Below, in pieces: positions 20,109 through 29,018 of a DNA stretch of 54,307 nt. This DNA is from an uncultured Nitrospina sp. (GTDB lineage: Bacteria; Nitrospinota; Nitrospinia; Nitrospinales; VA-1). The notes beneath the pieces were generated by a model. That model was not told the DNA's origin and searched no databases. It was given only the letters and a program-made list of their open reading frames with translations. The position numbers and the translations under genes were made by a program. Position 1 is the stretch's first letter. Every line of letters starts with the position of its first letter. Where the stretch lies: the NCBI GenBank assembly GCA_913045445.1, contig CAJWQP010000008.1, positions 1 to 54,307 on the forward strand. Direction: 5' to 3'.

Positions 20109-22247
20109 ATGAGCGGTAAACAAAGACCATTCAAAAAAACTCTCAACGACCCGCTCCAGTTTGTTAAAGGCGTTGGCCCCAAAAGGGTTATGCTTCTGCA
20201 AAAACTGCAGGTAGAATCTGTTGCCGATGCTTTACATTTTCTTCCCTTTCGCTACGATGACCGTAGCCAGGTAAAAAAAATTGCTGAACTGGTTCCCGAC
20301 GAAATGGTTTCCTTCACCGGAAAAGTTATCGATGCGGGAACCGTTCGCATGGGCCGCCACAGAAAACTGTTCGAAGCGGTGGTGCAGGACTATAGTGGAT
20401 TCATCCGTGTAAAGTGGTTCCAGTTCAGTGAATCCTATATGGCAGAAAGAATTAAACCGGGAAAGGAACTGATCTTTTCAGGGAAACCCACGCAGAACAA
20501 ACGCGGCGGCGGTCTCGAAATGATCCACCCGGATACGGATAGCGGACCGGGCGATGACTCCTCCGCTGAATCACTGGACATAGGACGCATCGTTCCAGTT
20601 TATCACTCCACCGAAGGCCTGCACCCGAAGGCTCTTCGAACGATCATGAAAAATGTGGTCGATGGCTATATCCATCTGGTAGAAGAATTCCTGCCGGAGA
20701 AAATTCTCAAGCTATACGAATTCCCCGGGCGAGGCGAAGCGATTGAACTGGCGCATTTCCCACCTGTTGACACCCCTGTCGATCTTCTCGAAAAATTTGA
20801 GCATCCTGCACTCAGGCGATTGATCTTTGAAGAATTTTTTCTCATCCAGCTCGCTCTGGCATTTAAAAAACGGCACCAGCAGATAACAGAACGCGGGCGA
20901 TCTTTTAAAACCCGTGGAGAAATCATCCGCAATTTTTTCAAACTTCTTCAATTTGATTTGACCGGAGCGCAAAAAAGGGTGCTCGGCGAAATCATGACTT
21001 ATCTGGAAAAAGAGGAACCGATGAACCTGCTCCTCCAAGGCGATGTGGGAACAGGCAAAACGGTGGTCGCTCTGACGGCCCTGCTCACTGCGGTGGACAA
21101 TAACTGCCAGGCCGCGCTCATGGCTCCGACCGAACTGCTGGCGGAACAACACTTCCTCAACATACGGCCTTTCTGCTCGGCGCTGGATATCAACATCGAG
21201 CTGGTCACCAGTACTGGAACCGCTAAAGAGAAATCTCTCATTCGTGATCGCATCGGTGACGGCACAACACAAATTGTTGTCGGCACGCACGCGCTGATTC
21301 AAAAGAAAATGGAATTCTCTAATCTGGGACTGGCTGTTGTCGATGAACAACATCGTTTCGGTGTCCTGCAAAGGGAGGCCATCAGCAAAAAAGGATTGGT
21401 GCCGCATGTTCTCATCATGACGGCAACACCCATCCCCCGCTCGCTGGCGCTCACGCTCTACGGCGATATGAATGTTTCATTTCTGGACGAGTTCCCGCCC
21501 GGTCGCAAGGACATCGAGACCCGACTCTTTTACGAAAGCAAACGCGAAAACGCCTACGCTCTCATGAGGAAAGAAATGGAACAGGGACGACAGGCTTTTG
21601 TCGTGTGTCCGCTGATTGAGGAATCTGAATCCGTCGACTTGAAAGCGGCGATAGATGTTTGCGAAGAATTACAGAACCGACGCTTTCCGGATCTAATCGT
21701 CAAACTCATTCACGGAAAACTCAAAAAAGAAGACCGTCAACAAATCATGGCCGACTTCAAAGACGGGAAGATAGACATACTCGTTGCCACCACGGTGATT
21801 GAGGTGGGAATCGATATCCCCAACGCCTCGGTCATGCTCATCGAACACGCTGAACGGTTCGGACTCGCCCAGCTTCACCAACTGCGTGGACGCGTCGGAC
21901 GCGGCGCTCACGCGTCATACTGTTTCCTCATCGCCTGCCACGCCTTGACGGATGAGGGGAAGGCCAGACTCAATGCTATCGTGAAGTCGCGTAACGGATT
22001 CGCCATCGCCGAGGAGGATTTGCGTATCAGGGGGCCGGGAGATTTCATGGGCACCCGCCAATCGGGAATGCCGTTACTGCGAGTCGCCAATCTGCTCCGT
22101 GACATCAAACTGCTAGAACAGTCGCGACAGGAAGCGTTCGCGATAATAGAAAAAGATCCGCAACTGGAATCGCCGGAAAATGAAAAACTAAAAACAATGC
22201 TCCACCAAACCCTCGGCGATCAAATGGGTCTGATGAAGATTATTTAG
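20109..22247 (+). CDS. recG: ATP-dependent DNA helicase RecG
   Basis: PLQFVKGVGPKR, LLQGDVGTGKT, VVDEQHRFGV, MTATPIPRSLALTLYGD, LRGRVGRG. Start chosen at MSGKQRPFKK. Confidence 0.95.
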   Translation: MSGKQRPFKKTLNDPLQFVKGVGPKRVMLLQKLQVESVADALHFLPFRYDDRSQVKKIAELVPDEMVSFTGKVIDAGTVRMGRHRKLFEAVVQDYSGFIRVKWFQFSESYMAERIKPGKELIFSGKPTQNKRGGGLEMIHPDTDSGPGDDSSAESLDIGRIVPVYHSTEGLHPKALRTIMKNVVDGYIHLVEEFLPEKILKLYEFPGRGEAIELAHFPPVDTPVDLLEKFEHPALRRLIFEEFFLIQLALAFKKRHQQITERGRSFKTRGEIIRNFFKLLQFDLTGAQKRVLGEIMTYLEKEEPMNLLLQGDVGTGKTVVALTALLTAVDNNCQAALMAPTELLAEQHFLNIRPFCSALDINIELVTSTGTAKEKSLIRDRIGDGTTQIVVGTHALIQKKMEFSNLGLAVVDEQHRFGVLQREAISKKGLVPHVLIMTATPIPRSLALTLYGDMNVSFLDEFPPGRKDIETRLFYESKRENAYALMRKEMEQGRQAFVVCPLIEESESVDLKAAIDVCEELQNRRFPDLIVKLIHGKLKKEDRQQIMADFKDGKIDILVATTVIEVGIDIPNASVMLIEHAERFGLAQLHQLRGRVGRGAHASYCFLIACHALTDEGKARLNAIVKSRNGFAIAEEDLRIRGPGDFMGTRQSGMPLLRVANLLRDIKLLEQSRQEAFAIIEKDPQLESPENEKLKTMLHQTLGDQMGLMKII

Positions 22248-22350
22248 CCACGAAACCAGTTGGGACCACAGATAAGCACCGATGAACACTGATAATAAAT
22301 AACCCCTTCTCCCCACCGTGGGAGAAGACTGGGATGAAGGGGATTGAAAG
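22246..22350. repeat. intergenic repeat-like element (CCACGAA...CACAGATAAGCACCGATGAACACTGAT plus CCCCTTCTCCC...GGGAGAAG...GATGAAGGGG)
   Basis: Resembles dispersed intergenic repeat fragments common in environmental bacterial genomes; begins at the recG stop codon. Confidence 0.5.
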
Positions 22351-22362
22351 AATTTTTATACC

Positions 22363-23676
22363 ATGAATTTCACAACTCGATTAAAAAACGATTCGCGGTT
22401 TTATTGGGGAGTCATTCTTCTCGCCTGCATGTACGGGGGTTATGCGGTCGTCAACATCTGCCGGGCCACGGTCATCATCGCAAGCCCGGCCATGCTCGAT
22501 GACCCAACACTGGAACTCGACAAAACCGCATGGGGAGCTATTCTTGGCTGGGGCACCGCCGGGACTATTACAGGAAAACTGGTAACGGGAATCATGGCCG
22601 ACCGATTGGGCGGACGCAAAGTATTTCTCTTTTCTCTCAGCCTTTGTATGTTGACAACGGGAATGTTTGGCATCATGTCTAAATCATTTTTCTTCACCGT
22701 TGCGTTTTTTATTTCCATGGTCGCGAAGGCCGGTGCCTGGCCATCCATGGCAAATCTCACCGGGGTCTGGTTCCCCAAATCCTGGCGCGGAAGAGCCTGG
22801 GGCATTATCTCTTCAAGCTCCATGTCGAGTTGGATTTTTGCGTCACTTGCGCTGGGCAGTCTTTTGCTGGTGGTGCCGTGGCGTTGGCTCATCGCCTCAT
22901 CCGCAATCATGACAGGTGCTGTTGCCATCCTGTTATATTTCTACCTGCGGCAATCCCCCTCCGATGTCGGACTGGAAACTATCCCCTCAGCCGATGGAGA
23001 CGATGACAGTGAACATCCACAACAATCTCACCATCTGGATGATTCAACAGTTGGCGAGGCCTTGTTAAATTTTTTGCAAAGTCCGAGGTTCTGGCTCATC
23101 TGCTTCAGCATCATGTGCATGAACATTCTCATGGTATTCCAGAGCTTCATGCCCTTATTCCTTAAAGAGACATTCGATCTTTCTCCCGGCAAGGCGGGAA
23201 TCGCGTCTTCGGTTTTTCCCATTGGCTCAATGTTTTCGGTTCTCGTTGGCGGATTCATCTTCGATCAGCTCACAAAGAAAAAGCGCGTCTACGTGCTCGG
23301 CGGTATGATGGCGCTGGCCACCGTCTGTATTCTCATATTATATTTACTTCACAATCCGGAGACGCCGGGAAACGGAACGCTCTGGGTCGCCCTGTCAGCC
23401 ATCATGATGTTCGGGTTGATGATCACCCCCTGTTACCTGATTCCGATGAATGTATTTTCAGTGGACTTCGGTGGTAAACACTGTGGTTTTCTCGTATGCC
23501 TGATTGATGTTGCCGGTTATATCGCATCCATGGCGTTTGAGTTTCTGGGCGGCGAGATTGCAGACCGAGTGAATGGCTGGCAACAGTTTCTTAACATCAT
23601 GCTCAAGGTTTCTATCATAGGAACCATTACTCTGACACTTTTTCTAATCTTGGATCATCGTTCGCTGAGGAAATAA
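22363..23676 (+). CDS. MFS transporter
   Basis: About 12 TM segments; MADRLGGRKVFLFSLSL between TM2 and TM3; OPA/NarK-like layout. Confidence 0.88.
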   Translation: MNFTTRLKNDSRFYWGVILLACMYGGYAVVNICRATVIIASPAMLDDPTLELDKTAWGAILGWGTAGTITGKLVTGIMADRLGGRKVFLFSLSLCMLTTGMFGIMSKSFFFTVAFFISMVAKAGAWPSMANLTGVWFPKSWRGRAWGIISSSSMSSWIFASLALGSLLLVVPWRWLIASSAIMTGAVAILLYFYLRQSPSDVGLETIPSADGDDDSEHPQQSHHLDDSTVGEALLNFLQSPRFWLICFSIMCMNILMVFQSFMPLFLKETFDLSPGKAGIASSVFPIGSMFSVLVGGFIFDQLTKKKRVYVLGGMMALATVCILILYLLHNPETPGNGTLWVALSAIMMFGLMITPCYLIPMNVFSVDFGGKHCGFLVCLIDVAGYIASMAFEFLGGEIADRVNGWQQFLNIMLKVSIIGTITLTLFLILDHRSLRK

Positions 23677-23682
23677 AATCCG

Positions 23683-25818
23683 ATGGAACCAAAGACGCCT
23701 GCTCAGGGCGACACACTATTTCCGTTCAAAACAATACTCTTCCTAATATTTTTCACCGCTTCTCCTGCATTCGCAGAAACCCCACCCACCCATCATGAGT
23801 TGACGGCAACGCTCCCCCCATCGCAGTCTGTTACCAGGTTTCATGATGTGGTAACGATTCCTAAAAGTATTGCCCGATCCATTTCCGGGTTTCATTTAAA
23901 TAAAAATTCAAAAATCGAACAGATAGCAATATCCGGCAAAAAGGTTTCGTTTGATGTTTCTGCTGATGGATTCATCAAACTTGACCTGACGCAACATTTA
24001 GCAAACAGTTTAACCGATCCGATTGAGCTGATATTTGACTATTCTCTTTCCCTGCCAATTGCTGATGACAGCCAGGAAACTCTTTTCATTTCCGGCGCGG
24101 ATTTCTTCTACCCGCAATCGGAGAGCAAAAGTGAAACAACAGGTCGACTCACTTTCCAGTTGACGGTCCACTCGCCAGCAAGTTTAAGAGCAGTGAGTCA
24201 GGGAGAAAAATTAAAGGACTTTCTTGAGGACAAAAACAGAACGGTCGTGTGGAAGGAAGAGAATCCGCAGGAAGAAATTCTTCTAGTTGCCGATCAGTAC
24301 CACGTGTTCTCGGAGCATCACGGACTCATCACGCTCTATGCCTACCTGCGTGATGATGACAAGGCTCTGGCCGAACGATATTTTTCAGCGACCCGTACTT
24401 ACCTCGATTTGTATTCGAGATTATTCGCCCCCTACCCTTACAAAAAATTTGCGCTGGTGGAAAATTCCCAACAAACGGGATATGGAATGCCATCGTTCAC
24501 ATTGCTCGGGTCACGCGTCATCCGTTTTCCATTCATCCTGCACACCTCATATCCTCACGAAATTCTCCACAACTGGTTTGGCAACGGGGTTTACATCGAC
24601 TCGAATTCCGGAAACTGGGCTGAAGGACTAACCACGTATCTCGCGGACCACCTTCTACCGGAACAAAAGGGGAAAGGAGACCGCTACCGATTTCAGCAAT
24701 TGATAAAATACTCCAGCTATGTCAACGCGACAAACGATTTCCCGCTGGTGGAATTCAAAGGACGCGACAGCATGGCCTCGCAAGCGGTGGGTTATGGCAA
24801 AACGCTGATGGTCCTTCACATGCTCCGCGTTGAAGTGGGCGATGCGCTATTCCTGGAATCGTTGCGCGACTTTTATAACAGGAACCAGTTCCAGTTGGCC
24901 GGGTTTAATGATCTGCAGATTTCATTTGAGCGTGTGAGCAAACGCGACTTGAAAGATTTTTTTAATCAGTGGACTGAACGTAAAGGCGCGCCCCAACTAA
25001 AACTTTCCTCGGCCTCGCACAGCAAACAAAATGGTGAACACCTGCTGGCACTGGAAATTCGGCAAACGCAATCGGACCTAGTTTTTAAAATGAAACTTCC
25101 CATCGCCGTGTGGCTCAAGGACCGGGAAAAACCCGTGCTGAAAAATATAGACCTTGCGCAAAGGAAACATACTTTTGCCCTTCCCTTATCTTCACAACCG
25201 CTCAAGGTAATTCTGGACCCTTACCATGAAGTGTTTCGCTGGTTGAATCCGGGAGAAGTTCCCCCCAGTATCGGGCAGACTTATGGAGCGGAAACGCAGA
25301 CCGCTATTCTTCGGGCAACAGATGGCTCCTCTGACGTACTAAAAGGCTACCATCATTTTGCAAAGTCGTTGGGAAAATCGCTCAGCGACAATTTAAAAAC
25401 TCAGCCTCCTGCTGGAAGCCTGTGGGTCTTTGGTAAGGACAATAAGTTTTCCGATCAACTCAAAATCCAACTCAATCGCTACGGCGTGAAGATGGGCGAA
25501 CAAGGAGTGGCTCTAGACCACAAAATTTTTCCATGGGAAAACCACAGTTTCATATTCACCCTAAACCGCCCTGACTCTAACCGTGACACAGTCACAGGCG
25601 ATACAGTCACCTGGCTTATCGCTTCATCGGCGGAAAGTATTCCCGGGCTGATCCGCAAACTGCCTCATTACGGGAAATATGGATACCTCGTGTTTCAGGG
25701 GAGTGTGCCGGATAATGCCGCCAAAGGCAGATGGCCTTCCAGCGGAGCCGGACTCCACCACATCTTCAAAAAAGGCGCCTATTCCCTGCCCTCACAAACA
25801 CCATTGATCAAACCCTGA
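23683..25818 (+). CDS. M1 family aminopeptidase-like exported protein
   Basis: HEILHNWFGNGVYIDSNSGNWAEGLTTYLADH (HExxH-x18-E type motif) and a signal-like N-terminus. Confidence 0.85.
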   Translation: MEPKTPAQGDTLFPFKTILFLIFFTASPAFAETPPTHHELTATLPPSQSVTRFHDVVTIPKSIARSISGFHLNKNSKIEQIAISGKKVSFDVSADGFIKLDLTQHLANSLTDPIELIFDYSLSLPIADDSQETLFISGADFFYPQSESKSETTGRLTFQLTVHSPASLRAVSQGEKLKDFLEDKNRTVVWKEENPQEEILLVADQYHVFSEHHGLITLYAYLRDDDKALAERYFSATRTYLDLYSRLFAPYPYKKFALVENSQQTGYGMPSFTLLGSRVIRFPFILHTSYPHEILHNWFGNGVYIDSNSGNWAEGLTTYLADHLLPEQKGKGDRYRFQQLIKYSSYVNATNDFPLVEFKGRDSMASQAVGYGKTLMVLHMLRVEVGDALFLESLRDFYNRNQFQLAGFNDLQISFERVSKRDLKDFFNQWTERKGAPQLKLSSASHSKQNGEHLLALEIRQTQSDLVFKMKLPIAVWLKDREKPVLKNIDLAQRKHTFALPLSSQPLKVILDPYHEVFRWLNPGEVPPSIGQTYGAETQTAILRATDGSSDVLKGYHHFAKSLGKSLSDNLKTQPPAGSLWVFGKDNKFSDQLKIQLNRYGVKMGEQGVALDHKIFPWENHSFIFTLNRPDSNRDTVTGDTVTWLIASSAESIPGLIRKLPHYGKYGYLVFQGSVPDNAAKGRWPSSGAGLHHIFKKGAYSLPSQTPLIKP

Positions 25819-25839
25819 CTATTTTTAAAACGGTCACAT

Positions 25840-26240
25840 CAATAGGGTTCACAGATTTAATTTTCGGCCAAAACCACCGTTAAGAGAAAAGTTCGGCGTT
25901 GGCAGATCTCAATTTGTACGCGCTTATGATCCATCGGAAATATCCGGCGAGCAGGGAGTGACCTTAAAACTGGAGTTGCGATATGGAGCCAATTCAGGAT
26001 TTACATTTTTAAACAGTTTTTAGGCTTATACTTTTTATGATTATTGTGCCGTGGACTCGCAACACGCCCGCTGCAACTAACATTATGAACTCGCGCGACT
26101 CTATGGGCACGGGGGTACGTTATAACCTGAATGAAAACATAACCGGATTTATCGAAGTGAATGTACCGATGTCCGACCAGATTGCCGCAGAAGCTAACAA
26201 AGACGCACGTCTTTTTTTCAGCCTCGCCATGAGGCATTGA
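25840..26240 (+). pseudogene. remnant of a TpsB/FhaC-type two-partner secretion outer-membrane transporter (C-terminal barrel)
   Basis: Frame-broken translation RFNFRPKPPLREKFGVGRSQFVRAYDPSEISGEQGVTLKLELRYG ... AYTFYDY ... MGTGVRYNLNENITGFIEVNVPMSDQIAAEANKDARLFFSLA, with in-frame stop, frameshift and no N-terminus. Confidence 0.65.
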
Positions 26241-26252
26241 CTAGCAACGTTA

Positions 26253-27953
26253 TTATCGAATCCGATTAAGCACAGCCATTACATCCGCCAGTCGGGGCAA
26301 GGCCTGCAAACCATCGTTGTAGGGAGTGAGTTCTGCAAATTTTTTTTGTTCAATCTCTGAAAATATTTTTCGCAGGCCTTCGATGAATGAGATGTCGTTT
26401 CCGCTCAAAAAGAACTGCAATCGTTTGAGAATCCATCCGCACAAGGCAAGTTGTCCCTCTTCAGTCAGTTGTTCGACATAACGCACATCGATGTGGGTTT
26501 CTCCCAAGGTCAGCGTGTCGAGTCCGGTAGTGCGAATTTGAACTTCCCTTTTTCCTTTACTGAAATTTAATTTAGAAAAATCCCATCGCCGTTCACTGAC
26601 GAGAGGAATGGGAAAAGTTGTTTCCTTTTTTCGCTGACCCGGATTTTCCAGAACGATGCGCTTCGCTTCTTCGGTAACAACGCGGGGTGTGAATTCTTCC
26701 ATGGAAATAATATGGTCTGCCGGGTCAAAATAATCACCGCTCCCACCCATAACCAGAATCACACTCACGCCGAGCGATTCATTAATCTCTTCCACTCGAT
26801 CAAGAAACGGGGTGATCGGTTCCTTACCCTTGACGACCAGTGCCTGCATCCGTTCGTCACGAATCATAAAGTTCGTAGCGCATGTGTCTTCGTCCATGAG
26901 CAACAACTTTGCTCCCGTCTCCACCGCCTCCAGAATATTGACTGCCTGAGAAGTGGACCCGCTTGCTGATTGTGTGGAGAATTGCTCCGTGGAGACGATT
27001 CCCGGAAGATGATTCATGAACGCGGACAGGTTAACGTTACGGACAGCGCGTCCATCTTCGGCCCTTATTTTGACCGCGCTCGGCAATGTTGCGATCCGTT
27101 CGCGTCCATCTCCCGCAAGATGAGGATAGACCGCGTCTTGAATCGCGCGGAGCAACGTGCTTTTACCATGAAACCCCCCGCCAACAATCAAAGTAATTCC
27201 TCTGGGTATGGGCATCCCTGCAATTTTTCCAGCATGAGGCAATTCGACAGATGCCTTCATTCCATCCGGCGCGGTGAATGGGATTCCTCCCTCCGACAAA
27301 GGATGGTCGCTGGCTCCCGAAGAACGCGGCAGGTTCGATCCATTAGCGACAAAAGTTGTCCAATCGTTTTTACCCAGTTCTGCCTGAAGAGCTTGATAAT
27401 CTTCCAGAGTTTCTATAGCGCGGTTCAGTGAATTTTCATCCAGCGATGATGCGATCAGTGAGTTATGCCAAATGGGGGGAAGCGCAGTCGCAAAAAGTTT
27501 AAGACACTCTTTAGCGAGGACACTGCGGCCCTGGGCCGGAAGTCCCGCGAACATGATGAGCTGTAACCTTGCCCCTTCTACCAATATTCCATTTCGCTTG
27601 AGAATTTTTTGACCCGGCGTTTGAACCTGAATCTCTCCGCTTTTACCAGAACCCGCCACACGAATCCGGTTAGCCTTGATGCAGTAACTCACGCGGCGAA
27701 GCAAGTGATCTTCCAGCGCCAGCCTTCGTGTGGCGGTGCTATATAGGGAAGGGGCGAATCCGGCCTCATCCATTCCTATCGAAACAGACAGCCGGGTCGG
27801 TTGGGCGAAGGAGTCGCCCTGCACATGCTCGAACTTGACGGCGAAGGGACCGTAGCTGAACAATTTCCCCTGCAGGGTTTTGTAGGCTTTGTATCCGCGC
27901 CCATCCAGGGAAAGAATTTCTTCCCTTAGACTAGATGGAATTTCAAGATTCAT
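26253..27953 (-). CDS. predicted ATPase of the ABC class (COG3044-like)
   Basis: LIVGGGFHGKSTLLRAIQ (P-loop), LLMDEDTCATNFMIRDERMQALV, LPAQGRSVLAKEC, VILVMGGSGDYFDPADHIISM. Confidence 0.85.
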   Translation of the reverse strand: MNLEIPSSLREEILSLDGRGYKAYKTLQGKLFSYGPFAVKFEHVQGDSFAQPTRLSVSIGMDEAGFAPSLYSTATRRLALEDHLLRRVSYCIKANRIRVAGSGKSGEIQVQTPGQKILKRNGILVEGARLQLIMFAGLPAQGRSVLAKECLKLFATALPPIWHNSLIASSLDENSLNRAIETLEDYQALQAELGKNDWTTFVANGSNLPRSSGASDHPLSEGGIPFTAPDGMKASVELPHAGKIAGMPIPRGITLIVGGGFHGKSTLLRAIQDAVYPHLAGDGRERIATLPSAVKIRAEDGRAVRNVNLSAFMNHLPGIVSTEQFSTQSASGSTSQAVNILEAVETGAKLLLMDEDTCATNFMIRDERMQALVVKGKEPITPFLDRVEEINESLGVSVILVMGGSGDYFDPADHIISMEEFTPRVVTEEAKRIVLENPGQRKKETTFPIPLVSERRWDFSKLNFSKGKREVQIRTTGLDTLTLGETHIDVRYVEQLTEEGQLALCGWILKRLQFFLSGNDISFIEGLRKIFSEIEQKKFAELTPYNDGLQALPRLADVMAVLNRIR

Positions 27954-28837
27954 ACCTGCCTCCCTGCGCCAACAGAATCGACCTGCGAAGAATAAACTCC
28001 GGCAAAACCGGATGAGGATATTCCAACAGGCAGATAATTCCTGGCAATTTCAGCGACCTTTTCCCTATATGAAAGTTCTACAGCCTGTTTATCAACCCTC
28101 GCTATCGCCTGTGGCAAGCGGGTACGCCGGGTTCGCGAGCCGTCTTGTGTTCCGTCCCCTTCTATAAAGTGGTCAATCACCACCGCAGAAGCTCCCGACT
28201 CAGCAATCCGTTTGAAAAAAACATCAGGATTTGTCAGCGGGTATAACGGTGACATGCAGACCACTGTTTTGATTCCTTGCGAAGCGAACTCTCTAACCCG
28301 TCTGATGCGTTCATCCACAGAGCATGGCGAAGGCGGAAGCCCCGGCAGACTGTCCTGATCGCCCTCAATTGAAAGATGAACCCGTACATCGCATCTTTGT
28401 GACAAGGAAATGATGCGATCTATATCTTCTGTGATTCCTGAACTGTGTGTTTGCAGAATCAACACATCCGGTGTTTCCTCAAGCATTGCATCAAGGACCC
28501 TGCGAGTAACGCGAAACTTTCGCTCTATCGGTTGCCAGGGATCTGTGGAACTGGAAAAGAAAATAGAAAACGATGTTCCCCTTCGGGCGGCCCAGCGCCT
28601 TTCAGTTTGTGCGGTACTGAGATAAACTTCATCGGCATTTACCTTCACATCGACAAATCGGCCCCATTCGCGTCCCCGATTGAGCCACTGATTGAAGCGA
28701 ACGTAACATCCTTCGCCACAGGAAGACTTCCCATATCCGCATCCTATGTACGGATTCAACGAATGCGAACACACTTCCTTCAGATAACCTGACGCACGCG
28801 TGAGAATAGAGGTGCAATGAGTTTCAGTTATTTCCAT
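27950..28837 (-). CDS. SPL-like radical SAM protein with unusual cysteine spacing
   Basis: HSLNPYIGCGYGKSSCGEGCYVRFNQW, FFSSSTDPWQPIERKFRVTRRVL, VRVHLSIEGDQD. Start chosen at MEITETHC; the ORF extends upstream to 28945. Confidence 0.75.
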   Translation of the reverse strand: MEITETHCTSILTRASGYLKEVCSHSLNPYIGCGYGKSSCGEGCYVRFNQWLNRGREWGRFVDVKVNADEVYLSTAQTERRWAARRGTSFSIFFSSSTDPWQPIERKFRVTRRVLDAMLEETPDVLILQTHSSGITEDIDRIISLSQRCDVRVHLSIEGDQDSLPGLPPSPCSVDERIRRVREFASQGIKTVVCMSPLYPLTNPDVFFKRIAESGASAVVIDHFIEGDGTQDGSRTRRTRLPQAIARVDKQAVELSYREKVAEIARNYLPVGISSSGFAGVYSSQVDSVGAGRQV

Positions 28838-29018
28838 AGTTTTCTCAAAACCAAAAAATTTATTTTCCAGTTTAATTATATTAGAATAAGGCTTATGCTG
28901 AAAGAACACTTCCCTCTCAGTCACTTGAAAAACCAGACAAGGCATGACCTTGCCAAGGGCTTTACAGGTTTAGTGAAAATTGATATCAGCATTAAATTTT
29001 TGAAACAGTGAGAGCATT

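Noticed and set aside
20712-21407. 231-aa minus-strand ORF within recG
   Set aside because: Antisense to conserved helicase motifs; composition-driven open frame.
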